DNA from: an uncultured Clostridia bacterium
GTDB lineage: Bacteria > Bacillota > Clostridia > UBA1381
Direction of reading: 5' to 3'
Length of the DNA: 64,000 nt
Assembly: GCA_934454145.1 (NCBI GenBank)
Contig: CAKSFT010000005.1
Coordinates: forward strand, 1 to 64,000
The position numbers and the translations under genes were made by a program. Positions 1 through 8,500 of this stretch are shown piece by piece (the first letter of the stretch is position 1; each line of letters opens with the position of its first letter). The notes below the pieces were generated by a model that did not search any database, was not told where the DNA came from, and was given only the letters and a program-made list of their open reading frames with translations.

Positions 1-172
1 ACCGATGCAATATTTACATCAATCACAAACGCACCGGCGTTTGGTATCTTCTGTTTGTAAATATTATATCATAGGTGCAACGCTAAGATGCGTTGCTTCA
101 CACCGATGCAATATTTACATCAATCACAAACGCACCGGCGTTTGGTATCTTCTGTTTGTAAATATTATATCA
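1..172. repeat. Tandem 101-bp repeat with palindromic core, two copies
   Basis: Bases 1-71 recur exactly at 102-172, giving a period of 101 bp with a 30-bp linker. Each 71-bp unit contains nested inverted repeats: an inner CAAACGC/GCGTTTG pair around a 4-base loop, and outer arms AATATTTACA/TGTAAATATT, so the unit could fold into a long interrupted hairpin. The linker holds its own GCAACGC/GCGTTGC pair. The first copy begins at the window edge, so the array may continue to the left. I see no credible gene here; short open frames merely repeat with the unit. It resembles an intergenic palindromic (REP/MITE-like) element. Confidence 0.8.
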
Positions 173-297
173 CACAACCTCCCCAATGTCAAACACACAG
201 TAAAATATTTCAAAAAAACTTAATTTTGCAACGACATTTAAATATAACTTTTGCGTTTTCATACATAAAGGCGGCTGTAAAACTTCTGAAAAGCAAA

Positions 298-321
298 GGC
301 TGATTAAAAATTTAATCAGCC
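298..321. terminator. Palindromic terminator-like hairpin
   Basis: Two 11-base arms, GGCTGATTAAA and TTTAATCAGCC, separated by two A residues. It is preceded by A-rich and followed by CTTTATT sequence, so it could act in either direction. It lies between the repeat array and the pseudogene. Confidence 0.55.
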
Positions 322-354
322 CTTTATTCTCATGAAAACTTTAATTTTTAAAGA

Positions 355-379
355 ATATGATAAGCCACTCTTATCATAT
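355..379 (-). terminator. Terminator-like hairpin downstream of the pseudogene
   Basis: Perfect 10-base arms (ATATGATAAG/CTTATCATAT) around a 5-base loop, about 20 bp after the minus-strand stop at 400. The minus-strand sequence after it is T-rich only in part (TTCTTTAAAAATT), so termination is plausible rather than certain. Confidence 0.5.
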
Positions 380-399
380 CCACCTGCTTTGCAGTAATT

Positions 400-1119
400 T
401 TAATCAATGCTGTCTTTCTCCAGGAAAGCCCTCATACTGTTTGCACACATAGCCATCGTTGACAAATTATGCACCAGCGCGGACGTCACAGGCGAAATCA
501 CTCCGGCAATCCCCGGCAAAATCAATCCGCTATTGAATACAGATGTAAAACGATAATTGTTGTAAATACGTTTAAAAAGATTTTCACTCAAATCACGCAG
601 TACAACAAGACGCCCCAAATCTGACTCAAGGAGCGTCACGTCAGCCACTTCCCGAGCGATATCCGACGCGTCCTTCATCGCAACCGACACATCTGCCGCG
701 GCAAGTGCCGGGGAATCGTTAATCCCGTCGCCCACCATAACAACTTTGTGCCCCAGCTGCTTCATCTCATTGATAATATTTAATTTATCCTCCGGCAAAA
801 CGCGCGCAACGATATATTCAACTTCGGCATGTTCTTCGGAATGTTTAAGATTCTTCTTTTCTGCCGCATGAACAATTGCCTTTGCAACACTGTGCGCAAA
901 ATCGTCATCGGCGCCGTTTGCATGTGCCGCCTTTGCCGAAACCACACTGCGGATTTTGTGCATTTCCGTTTCCATGCTTTCTTCCTGAAACTTTGAAAAC
1001 ACTCCGCCGCCATATTGTCCGCACATTCACGGAAATTTCCACACATTTCCGCAATCGATTGCACACCCTGCCAAAAGAAGAATAAAACCTAGCCTTGAGC
1101 CAAGTTTTTTACGTTCCAT
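400..1119 (-). pseudogene. Chimeric pseudogene: NSS symporter start fused to P1B-type ATPase fragments
   Basis: A good ribosome site (AAGGAG) precedes the ATG at 1119. The first 30 codons read like the start of sodium:neurotransmitter symporter (NSS) family proteins (MERKKLGSRLGF..., GNVWKFP). An in-frame TGA follows at 1029-1027, where family members have FPY. The frame resumes with CGQYGGGVF, still NSS and collinear. It then switches to pieces of a heavy-metal P1B ATPase: an N-domain-like stretch (HSVAKAIV, HAEVEYIVA) joined directly to the P-domain (VLPEDK, GDGINDSPALAAADV) and the last membrane segments. The DKTGT phosphorylation site, the metal-binding domain and the first membrane helices are missing, as is the N-domain portion between VEYIVA and VLPEDK. 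It cannot make a working transporter or ATPase; at least two deletions and one fusion are needed to explain it. Confidence 0.8.
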
Positions 1120-1266
1120 AGCAAAAACTCTCCTTAAAATTATTTTTTAATCCATGGCATTATATCACATTTTTTGGAAAAAAATCACTCTTTATCTTCT
1201 TGATATTGTGCAAAAATCTACAAATTATTACACAATTTTATCTCATACCAAAAGATAAGCGGCAGA

Positions 1267-2082
1267 CTACATTTTCTTCATCTTGTGCGGAGAAATGCCA
1301 AATTCTTTTTTGAATACACGGCTAAAATAATTATAATCGGAAAAACCCGCTTTTTCTGATGCCATACTTACCGAAATATCAGTGTTTTTCAACAAACTCT
1401 TTGCGTAATCAAGACGTTTTTTTCGGATATACTCCGCCACCCCCATGCCGCAATCCTTTGCAAAGTCCTCATAAAGGCGCGTACGGCTGACTTTTGCATA
1501 TCCGCATATGTCCGAAATTTTTATATCTGTATCGATATGGCTGTTTATGTATTCTTTTGCAAACACTGTCGTTCTGTTCCCTTTCGGGATAACCATTTCC
1601 TTCAAAATAATATACTCTGTGCATATTTCCAAAAGCCTTGCCGCAGCAGAAATCTGTTTTTTGTTTTTATACTTCAGCCCCTTTGTTGTGCAGTTTGTGC
1701 CATATTTTTCGTTTATTCCGTCTACAAATTCTTTCAGCCCGTTTTTGTCCTTAATGTCCGTTATCTGTCCAAACATGACATAACCTATGATTCTGCCGCC
1801 ATAGCAAAGCGGAACTGTCGCCTCCACCAGCCCGGCATGGCATTTGTATATCAAAATTTCCATTGTTTTGTGGCATGTGTCAAAGGAATTAAGGTCGCTC
1901 ACCATGCATTTATCCGCCAGTTCACCACGCGAACAAATCTCGCGGCAAAAAGCGCATTTTTCGGACGGATATGATATAATTTCCCGAAAATTATCATCAA
2001 AAATAACTATTCTGATTCCAGATAAGTTATAAAATAACTCAAGAATTGAGTATAATTCTTCTGTATTTGGTGTTAAAAACAC
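1267..2082 (-). CDS. AraC-family regulator with PocR-type sensory domain
   Basis: A 271-residue protein. Residues about 5-160 match the PocR domain style, with a cysteine-rich segment (CAFCREIC, later CHAGLVEATVPL, GYVMFGQ). Residues about 170-271 form an AraC/XylS double helix-turn-helix (ISDICGYAKVSRTRLYEDF; FSDYNYFSRVFKKEFGISPHKMKK). PocR domains are known in regulators of propanediol and other small-diol or sugar catabolism. The start is the GTG at 2082, with GGGAGGAG about 8 bases upstream. It is divergent from the isomerase-like gene at 2214, the likely target, with 131 bp between them. The ligand cannot be read from the sequence. Confidence 0.85.
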   Translation of the reverse strand: MFLTPNTEELYSILELFYNLSGIRIVIFDDNFREIISYPSEKCAFCREICSRGELADKCMVSDLNSFDTCHKTMEILIYKCHAGLVEATVPLCYGGRIIGYVMFGQITDIKDKNGLKEFVDGINEKYGTNCTTKGLKYKNKKQISAAARLLEICTEYIILKEMVIPKGNRTTVFAKEYINSHIDTDIKISDICGYAKVSRTRLYEDFAKDCGMGVAEYIRKKRLDYAKSLLKNTDISVSMASEKAGFSDYNYFSRVFKKEFGISPHKMKKM

Positions 2083-2136
2083 AAGACCGTCTCCTCCCGG
2101 ACAAATTTACAATTTTTAAGGATAATTTTATCTATA

Positions 2137-2164
2137 ATTATACCACAAAATCTGATAAAATCAA
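2137..2164 (-). promoter_or_regulatory. Sigma-A-type promoter for the PocR/AraC gene
   Basis: On the minus strand: TTGATT (2164-2159), 16-base spacer, TATAAT (2142-2137), about 55 bp before the GTG start at 2082. No equally clear promoter is visible for the divergent gene at 2214; TTTACA (2106) and TATAAT (2133) are 21 bases apart. Confidence 0.6.
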
Positions 2165-2213
2165 TATATAAAATTGTTGTGCCGTCAAATCGGCATAAAA
2201 GGAGGAATTTTTT

Positions 2214-3602
2214 ATGAAATTTGCGCTATACTTCGGCAACAGAGGATTTTTCCCTGCAAGCCTCATTGCCGGTGCACGCCAAGAGATAGCAAAAGCAGTA
2301 ACCGACGCCGGATATGAATACATCATCGCACCGAACGACATGACACGCTATGGCGCAGTCGAAACACGCGACGAAGGCTGGAAATATGCCGAGTGGCTTA
2401 AGACACATGAGGGCGAATATGACGGGGTAATCATGTCGCTGCCGAATTTCAGTGACGAAAACGGCGCAATCGCGGCGCTTGAGCACTGCGGCAAACCAAT
2501 TTACATACAAGCCTATCCCGACGAAATCGGGAAAATGGATTTTGACCACCGCCGCGACTCATATTGCGGAAAATTCAGCATTGAAGATGTTTTCCATCAA
2601 TACGGCATACCATACACAGTTTTTGCGCCGCATGTGGTAGACCCGCTCTCAAAAGAATTCGAACAAAATCTGCACGACTTTGCTGCCGTATGCCGCGTTG
2701 TAAACGGCATGAGGCACTTTTCCATCGGCGTCTTGGGCGCAAGGACATCAAAATTCAAGACAGTGCGTTATGATGAAATCACCCTGCAAAAGTACGGCAT
2801 AACATGCGAAACCTTTGATTTATCCGACCTCTTTTGGCGTGTACGGCAATATGCCGACACCGACAAAAAAGTCACTGCAAGAAAAGAACACCTTAAAAAC
2901 TACACCGATTTTTCCCTCGTGCCTGAGGAAAAAATCAATACACTTGCAAAGGTATCGGTGGTCATTGACGACTATATGCAGGAATTTCGCCTTGACTGCA
3001 TCACATTGCGCTGCTGGGAAGAAATGCAGACAGAGCTTGGGGTTGCGCCATGCGTACTCCTGAGTGAGCTCAACGACCGCGGCATTGTCGCTTCGTGTGA
3101 AATTGATTTATGTTCCGCCATAAACATGTATTCAATGCAACTGGCATCGCAGTCACCCACTGCCTGTCTTGACTGGAACAACAATTATGGTGATGACCCG
3201 GACAAGGTCATTCTTTTCCACTGCGGCTCAACTGCACAAAAACTCATGAAGAAAAAGGGCATTGTCACCGACCACAAAATGTTTGCAAAGGCTGTGCCCG
3301 GCTGTGGCTGGGGCGCAAACGAAGGCAGAATAGCCTCTTTCCCCATGACCTTCTCAAACTGCAAAACCGAAAACGGCAAACTTACATTTTATGTTGATGA
3401 AGGTTGCTTTACCGATGATGAAATAGAAAAAGAATTTTTCGGCTGCGGCGGTGTCGCAAAAATCCCCGACCTGCAAAGAAAGCTGATAAAGCTTGGCAGA
3501 AACGGGTTCCGCCACCACACAACAATCGGCACGGGACACATGGCAAGCATATTAAAAGAAGCATTTGAAAATTATCTTGGATACGATGTAATGGAATTAT
3601 AA
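2214..3602 (+). CDS. L-fucose/L-arabinose isomerase-family protein
   Basis: A 462-residue cytoplasmic protein starting at the ATG after AAGGAGG. The N-terminal two thirds have the Rossmann-like layout of the FucI/AraA family (ALYFGNRGFFP, DGVIMSLPNFSDENGA, GVLGARTSKFKTVR). The C-terminal part has the family's metal-site arrangement: Glu in ASCEID, Asp in CLDWNN and a His-rich HHTTIGTGH. The family converts aldoses to ketoses with a divalent metal. It is shorter than E. coli FucI (about 590 residues) and closer to AraA or to FucI-like proteins of unknown substrate, so specificity is open. It stands alone, divergent from a PocR/AraC regulator. A link to the fucose-type microcompartment genes at the right end is attractive but inferred. 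Confidence 0.75.
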   Translation: MKFALYFGNRGFFPASLIAGARQEIAKAVTDAGYEYIIAPNDMTRYGAVETRDEGWKYAEWLKTHEGEYDGVIMSLPNFSDENGAIAALEHCGKPIYIQAYPDEIGKMDFDHRRDSYCGKFSIEDVFHQYGIPYTVFAPHVVDPLSKEFEQNLHDFAAVCRVVNGMRHFSIGVLGARTSKFKTVRYDEITLQKYGITCETFDLSDLFWRVRQYADTDKKVTARKEHLKNYTDFSLVPEEKINTLAKVSVVIDDYMQEFRLDCITLRCWEEMQTELGVAPCVLLSELNDRGIVASCEIDLCSAINMYSMQLASQSPTACLDWNNNYGDDPDKVILFHCGSTAQKLMKKKGIVTDHKMFAKAVPGCGWGANEGRIASFPMTFSNCKTENGKLTFYVDEGCFTDDEIEKEFFGCGGVAKIPDLQRKLIKLGRNGFRHHTTIGTGHMASILKEAFENYLGYDVMEL

Positions 3603-3615
3603 AAATATCACACGG

Positions 3616-3658
3616 CAGCAGGCTGCGGCAAAACAAACTGTTTTTCCGCAGCCTGTTG
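3616..3658 (+). terminator. Terminator after the isomerase-like gene
   Basis: Stem CAGGCTGCGG (3619-3628) with CCGCAGCCTG (3646-3655), extendable by three further pairs including a G-T pair, then TTGTTAAT. It lies 14 bp past the stop. Confidence 0.7.
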
Positions 3659-3668
3659 TTAATATATA

Positions 3669-3700
3669 TTGTTAACCATTTTTTAATATTTGGTTGACAA
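3669..3700 (+). promoter_or_regulatory. BirA operator in front of bioY
   Basis: TTGTTAACC (3669-3677), 14 bases, GGTTGACAA (3692-3700). This matches the well-known biotin-repressor operator of Firmicutes, two inverted half-sites about 14-15 bases apart. The right half-site contains the -35 box of the bioY promoter, so BirA bound to biotinyl-AMP would block RNA polymerase directly. Confidence 0.9.
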
Positions 3701-3722
3701 TTATACTCATATATGATATAAT
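3694..3722 (+). promoter_or_regulatory. Consensus sigma-A promoter of bioY
   Basis: TTGACA (3694-3699), exactly 17 bases, TATAAT (3717-3722): a perfect consensus promoter, expected to be very strong unless repressed. It overlaps the right half of the BirA operator, and the ATG of bioY is 20 bp downstream of the -10 box. Confidence 0.9.
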
Positions 3723-3741
3723 TGTCGGCGAGGTGAAAAAA

Positions 3742-4278
3742 ATGAAAACAAAAACAATTATTCTTGCAGGTATTTTTGCGGCCGTCATCGCCGTGTTCTC
3801 GGTGATTACCTTCAAAATCGGTCCCGTCCCCGTCACGCTAAGCACCTTTGCAATATTGCTGAGTGCCGTCATTCTCGGCGGTACAAAATCCACATTGGCA
3901 GTGGCAATATATATTCTGTGCGGTGCATGCGGATTGCCCGTGTTCAGCGGTTTCCGCGGCGGCATCAGCGTTCTCTTCGGGGCAACCGGCGGTTATATCC
4001 TTTCGTATGTCCTAATGGCGCTCTTGGTTGGTTTTGCCGTCGGACGTACAAAAAGCCTTTCTCCCCTGATGAGATATCTCGCTCTTTTTCTCGCATGCGC
4101 CGCCGCACTGTTTTTATGTTATGCCCTCGGCACACTGCAATATATCCTCATCACGGGCACGGAATTGTCCAAGGCATTGTGGGCATGTGTATATCCGTTT
4201 ATCCCGTTTGATATCATCAAAGCCGCCGCGGCAATTGCAATTGGTCTGAATGTGAAAAAAAGGCTTAAATTCCGTTGA
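3742..4278 (+). CDS. bioY: Biotin transporter BioY (ECF substrate-binding component)
   Basis: A 178-residue membrane protein with about six hydrophobic segments. Family features include an N-terminal FKIGPVPVTLSTFAILL stretch, the GLPVFSGFRGG loop and GATGGYILSYV. BioY is the S-component of the ECF-type biotin importer; the shared energy-coupling module is normally encoded elsewhere and none is seen here. The start is the ATG at 3742 after GAGGTG; an in-frame ATG at 3694 lies inside the -35 box and is excluded. The BirA operator and strong promoter just upstream confirm the assignment and predict derepression when biotin is scarce. Confidence 0.95.
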   Translation: MKTKTIILAGIFAAVIAVFSVITFKIGPVPVTLSTFAILLSAVILGGTKSTLAVAIYILCGACGLPVFSGFRGGISVLFGATGGYILSYVLMALLVGFAVGRTKSLSPLMRYLALFLACAAALFLCYALGTLQYILITGTELSKALWACVYPFIPFDIIKAAAAIAIGLNVKKRLKFR

Positions 4279-4302
4279 CTTATAAAAAATCTATGGTATA
4301 AT
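4275..4302 (+). promoter_or_regulatory. Promoter of the SGNH hydrolase gene
   Basis: TTGACT (4275-4280), 16 bases, TATAAT (4297-4302). The -35 box overlaps the bioY stop codon, so the downstream gene has its own promoter as well as possible readthrough. GGAGG (4311) and the ATG (4325) follow. Confidence 0.7.
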
Positions 4303-4324
4303 ATCCCTATGGAGGATTTGTGCT

Positions 4325-5530
4325 ATGAAAAAAATAATGATAACACTGCCGCAAAAAATATATTTCTTAAAGACCGTCCCCGACGCGGTTTCCAATTCGG
4401 GATACGAAGAATTTTCAATATATTACGAAAATATAATCTATCCGTACAGCGATGTCTATGACGTTGAAGTCAAGTCGCCATACGGCAATGACTTCAAACG
4501 TTTTTGGCGAATTTCCGACTATGGAAAAGATGACCCCTTTGATGTGACATTTAAGGTATATGCGCCTTATGGGGAACTTCTGTGCAAGAAAACCGTCACA
4601 ATGATTCCGGTTGATAAACACATAGCCAAAGCCTTTGATATACTCTGCATAGGTGACAGTATGACAAGAAGTGTTTCATATATGGAACACATACAGTCAA
4701 AGCTGTACGGCATCAACTTTAAAGGGACACGCAGTTTCAACGGAATCCTTTATCATGAAGGGCGCGGCGGCTGGACCTCGGGGAACTATCTCACAAAAAC
4801 CGGCTCTGACCCTTCTCCGTTTCTTTTTCCGAAGGGTGTCCAAAATTACTATGGCGACATGGATTTTTATAAACAAGTGCAAAATTATCGTGACAATATA
4901 TACACATATGCCGGATATCACAATTTCCGCAAAATATCGGACGGAGAGTGTTATTCCGAAAACGGCAAGCTGTATTCTTCCGATTCTTCCCTCCTTTGCG
5001 GAAATATAGAATGGGAGTTCAGCTTTGACAAATATATAAAACGATACAACATTGGACATCTTGATGCCGTGTCACTTCTTTTTGGTGCGAATGACCTGCA
5101 AATAACAGAATATTCAGAAACCGACGCACATGTAAAAACATACATAGAAAATCTTGACATCATGATTTCTTCCATAAGGGAACATGACCCCTCAATAAAA
5201 ATAATCATAAACACACCTGTGCCCGGTGCCGACCAGAATGCATGGGGCATGCGCGCCTGCCTCGGCAGCAGCAACCGCTACAAGTACAACATGATGAAGC
5301 TCGCAGAGGCGATAATCGCTCATTATGAAAACAAACCAGGCATATATATTTCCCCCATGTCGGCGTGCATAGACACTATTTATGGCTTTGCCGCACAAGA
5401 GAAAGACTCTTCACGCTACAACACCGAAAAAGAACTTTTCCAAAACAACTGGGTGCACCCCCAAAAGCCCGGATATTTCCAGATGGGCGACGCCCTGGCG
5501 GCTGTCATCGAAAAAATAAGAGAATCTTAA
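4325..5530 (+). CDS. SGNH/GDSL-family hydrolase, probable esterase
   Basis: A 401-residue protein without a signal peptide. An N-terminal beta-rich region (about 1-100) precedes an SGNH domain: block I is GDSM with the nucleophile Ser (about residue 113), block II the Gly in EGRGGWTS, block III GAND (about 256), and block V the His in NWVHP (about 377). These are the catalytic and oxyanion residues of the family, which usually removes acetyl or acyl groups from sugars or lipids. An insertion with many Tyr and Asp residues sits between blocks II and III. The substrate is unknown; the protein appears cytoplasmic. It shares family, but little obvious sequence, with the secreted SGNH protein encoded at 16936-21501. 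Confidence 0.8.
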   Translation: MKKIMITLPQKIYFLKTVPDAVSNSGYEEFSIYYENIIYPYSDVYDVEVKSPYGNDFKRFWRISDYGKDDPFDVTFKVYAPYGELLCKKTVTMIPVDKHIAKAFDILCIGDSMTRSVSYMEHIQSKLYGINFKGTRSFNGILYHEGRGGWTSGNYLTKTGSDPSPFLFPKGVQNYYGDMDFYKQVQNYRDNIYTYAGYHNFRKISDGECYSENGKLYSSDSSLLCGNIEWEFSFDKYIKRYNIGHLDAVSLLFGANDLQITEYSETDAHVKTYIENLDIMISSIREHDPSIKIIINTPVPGADQNAWGMRACLGSSNRYKYNMMKLAEAIIAHYENKPGIYISPMSACIDTIYGFAAQEKDSSRYNTEKELFQNNWVHPQKPGYFQMGDALAAVIEKIRES

Positions 5531-5539
5531 TTCTGTCAT

Positions 5540-5576
5540 AAAAAATAAGCGCTTCAGATGAAGCGCTTATTTTTTA
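5540..5576. terminator. Bidirectional terminator between SGNH gene and nifJ
   Basis: Arms ATAAGCGCTTCA and TGAAGCGCTTAT flanked by A5 on the left and T5 on the right. It serves the plus-strand esterase gene and the minus-strand nifJ gene, whose stop codons flank it. Confidence 0.9.
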
Positions 5577-5584
5577 TGTCTTTA

Positions 5585-8500
5585 TCAGTCCTGTTTTGCA
5601 AGTTTTACCAAGTGTTCATATTTAGCCTTTGCGTCAGCTTGTGCCTTTGCAAAGAGTTCTTTTGCTCTTTCAGGATTTGAACGTGCCAAAGAGTTATAAC
5701 GAACTTCGCCCATGATGAAGTCTTCGTAATTTGCTTTCGGCTCTTTTGAATCCAGCTGGAACGGATTCTTGCCTTCCAGGGCAAGTCTCGGGTCAAATCT
5801 GAACAAATGCCAGTAACCTGCCTCAACAGCCTTCTTCTCTTCTGTCTGAGCAATGCTCATGCCACCCTTGATGCCGTGGTTGATACACGGAGCATATGCA
5901 ATTATCAATGACGGACCATGGTAGCTTTCAGCCTCAAGCATTGCCTTCAGGCACTGGTTGTAATCAGCACCCTGTGCAATCTGTGCAACATAGATATATC
6001 CATAGCTCATTGCAATTGCAGCCAAGTCTTTCTTCTTGACAGCCTTACCTGCCGCCGCAAACTGTGCTATAGCACCTGTCGGTGTAGCCTTTGATGACTG
6101 ACCGCCTGTATTTGAATAAACCTCTGTATCAAATACCATGATATTTACATCTTCTCCCGATGCCAACACGTGGTCAACACCGCCGAATCCGATGTCATAT
6201 GCCCAGCCGTCGCCGCCGAATACCCATACAGATTTCTTTGCAAGGAAGTCTTTGTCGGCCAGCACGTCTTTTGCTTCTTTAGAGTTAAGGTTTGCAATAG
6301 CCTTCAAAAGTTCTTCTGTTGCAACTTTGTTTGAAACTCCGCAATCCTTTGTTTCCATAAACTTGTCAATTGCAGGTTTTACAGAAGGTTCTTCCTCTGC
6401 AATCTTCTCAAGCTTTGCGATATTGGCATTTCTCAGTGCCTTCTGACCCAAGAACATACCGTATCCGTATTCTGCGTTATCCTCAAACAGAGAGTTTGCC
6501 CATGCGGGGCCTCTTCCCTCTTTGTCTGCCGTATACGGAGTTGACGGTGAAGAACCGCCCCAGATTGACGAACAGCCTGTTGCGTTTGCAATGTACATTC
6601 TGTCGCCAAACAACTGTGTTATCAGCTTAGCATAAGGTGTTTCACCGCAGCCTGCGCATGCACCCGAGAATTCGAGATATGGCATTCTGAACTGTGAACC
6701 CTTTACTGTGCTTATCGGGAACTTGTCCATAACAGCCTGCTTGTCAGCCAGGTTGATGCCGTAATCAAATCCTGCCTGTTCGCCGAGGTTGTCATCCAAT
6801 GCAGACATCGACAAAGCCTTTGTCCCCTTAACTTCCGGACATACATTTACACAAGAGCCGCATCCTGTACAGTCAAGAACAGAAACAGCAATTGCAAAAT
6901 ACAATCCGTCCACCTGACGCATCTTTACATACTTCATGCCTTCGGGTGCATTCTTTGCTTCTTCCTCTGTCAAAACAACAGGTCTGATACAGCCGTGCGG
7001 GCAGACATAAGAACAAAGTCCGCACTGCAAACATGCGTCGCCGTTCCATGTCGGAACATCAATTGCGATTCCTCTCTTTTCAAATGCAGATGAACCCAGC
7101 GGCACCTCGCCCGTAGCGTAAGGAACAAATGTGGATACAGGAAGCTGCATTCCGCGGAATCCGTTTATCGGAACAAGTACATTATTTACATAGTCGATAA
7201 GCTTGCCTTCGCCTTCATGTCTGATTGACAAATCTTCGTCAACAGCATTCTTCCAGCTTTCGGGCACTTCAACCTTGACAACTTCACATGCGCCCTTGTC
7301 TATGGCGTCATGATTCATCTTTACGATAGCGTCACCCTTCTTTGAATAAGAAGCGGTTGCAGCGTCTTTCATGTATTTGATTGCATCATCGGCAGGGATA
7401 ATGTTTGCAAGCTTGAAGAAAGCTGACTGCAAAACAGTGTTGATTCTGTTTCCGAGACCGATTTCTTTACCGATTTTTACACCGTCTATTGTGTAGAACT
7501 GAATATTGTTTTCAGCGATATATCTCTTTACCTGACCCGGGATATGTTCTTCCAGTTCGTCCTGATTCCATGAACAGTTCAAAAGGAACACGCCGCCCGG
7601 CTTTACGTCCTGAACCATGTCATACTGTCTGATATAAGAAGCTTTGTGGCACGCAACAAAGTCAGCCTTGTTGATAAGATATGTCGATGTAATCTTTGCA
7701 TGACCGAAACGCAGGTGAGATACTGTCAAGCCGCCCGATTTCTTTGAATCATAGTCGAAATATGCCTGAACGTTCATGTCTGTGTGGTCACCGATAATCT
7801 TAACAGAGTTCTTGTTTGCACCGACAGTACCATCTGCACCAAGACCCCAGAACTTACAGCTTGTGATGCCCTTAGGTGTTGTGTCCGGATTTTCTGCGAT
7901 GTCAAGCGAAAGATTTGTAACATCATCCTTGATACCGATTGTAAAGTGTTTCTTTTCTTTATTCTTGAACGCCGCAATAATCTGCGCCGGAGTTGTGTCT
8001 TTTGAACCCAAGCCATAACGTCCGCCGAATACTTCAACGCCGGCAAATTTTGAACCTGCAATTGCCGCAACAACGTCAAGGTACAGCGGTTCTGCAATAG
8101 CGCCCGGTTCCTTTGTTCTGTCAAGAACAGTGATTTTCTTTACTGTTTCAGGGATGGCATCAAGCAAATGTTCAACAGAGAACGGTCTGTAAAGTCTTAC
8201 TTTTATCATGCCGACCTTCTGTCCGTTTGCGTTCAGATAATCAACCGTTTCCTGGATTGTGTCACATACAGAACCCATTGCGATGATAACCTGTTCCGCA
8301 TCAGCCGCACCATAGTAGTTGAAAAGCTTATAATCTGTGCCGATTACTGCATTAACCTTGTCCATGTATTCCTGTGTCAGCGCCGGGATTGCAGCATAAT
8401 ATTTGTTTGATGCTTCCTTTGCCTGGAAGAATACGTCAGGGTTTTGTGCAGTACCGCGCTGTGCCGGGTGCTCAGGGTTGAGTGAACCGCGCCTGAATGC

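Noticed and set aside
1..172. CRISPR-like repeat-spacer pattern
   Set aside because: The repeat (71 bp) is too long, only one 30-bp linker is present, and both repeat and linker are palindromic; no cas gene is nearby.
5..303. Short plus-strand open frames across the repeats
   Set aside because: They only repeat the tandem unit's translation and lack ribosome sites.
1027..1029. TGA read as selenocysteine or other recoding in the NSS/ATPase frame
   Set aside because: The downstream frame joins unrelated partial proteins and lacks essential domains, so decay explains the stop better; no SECIS-like stem was evident.
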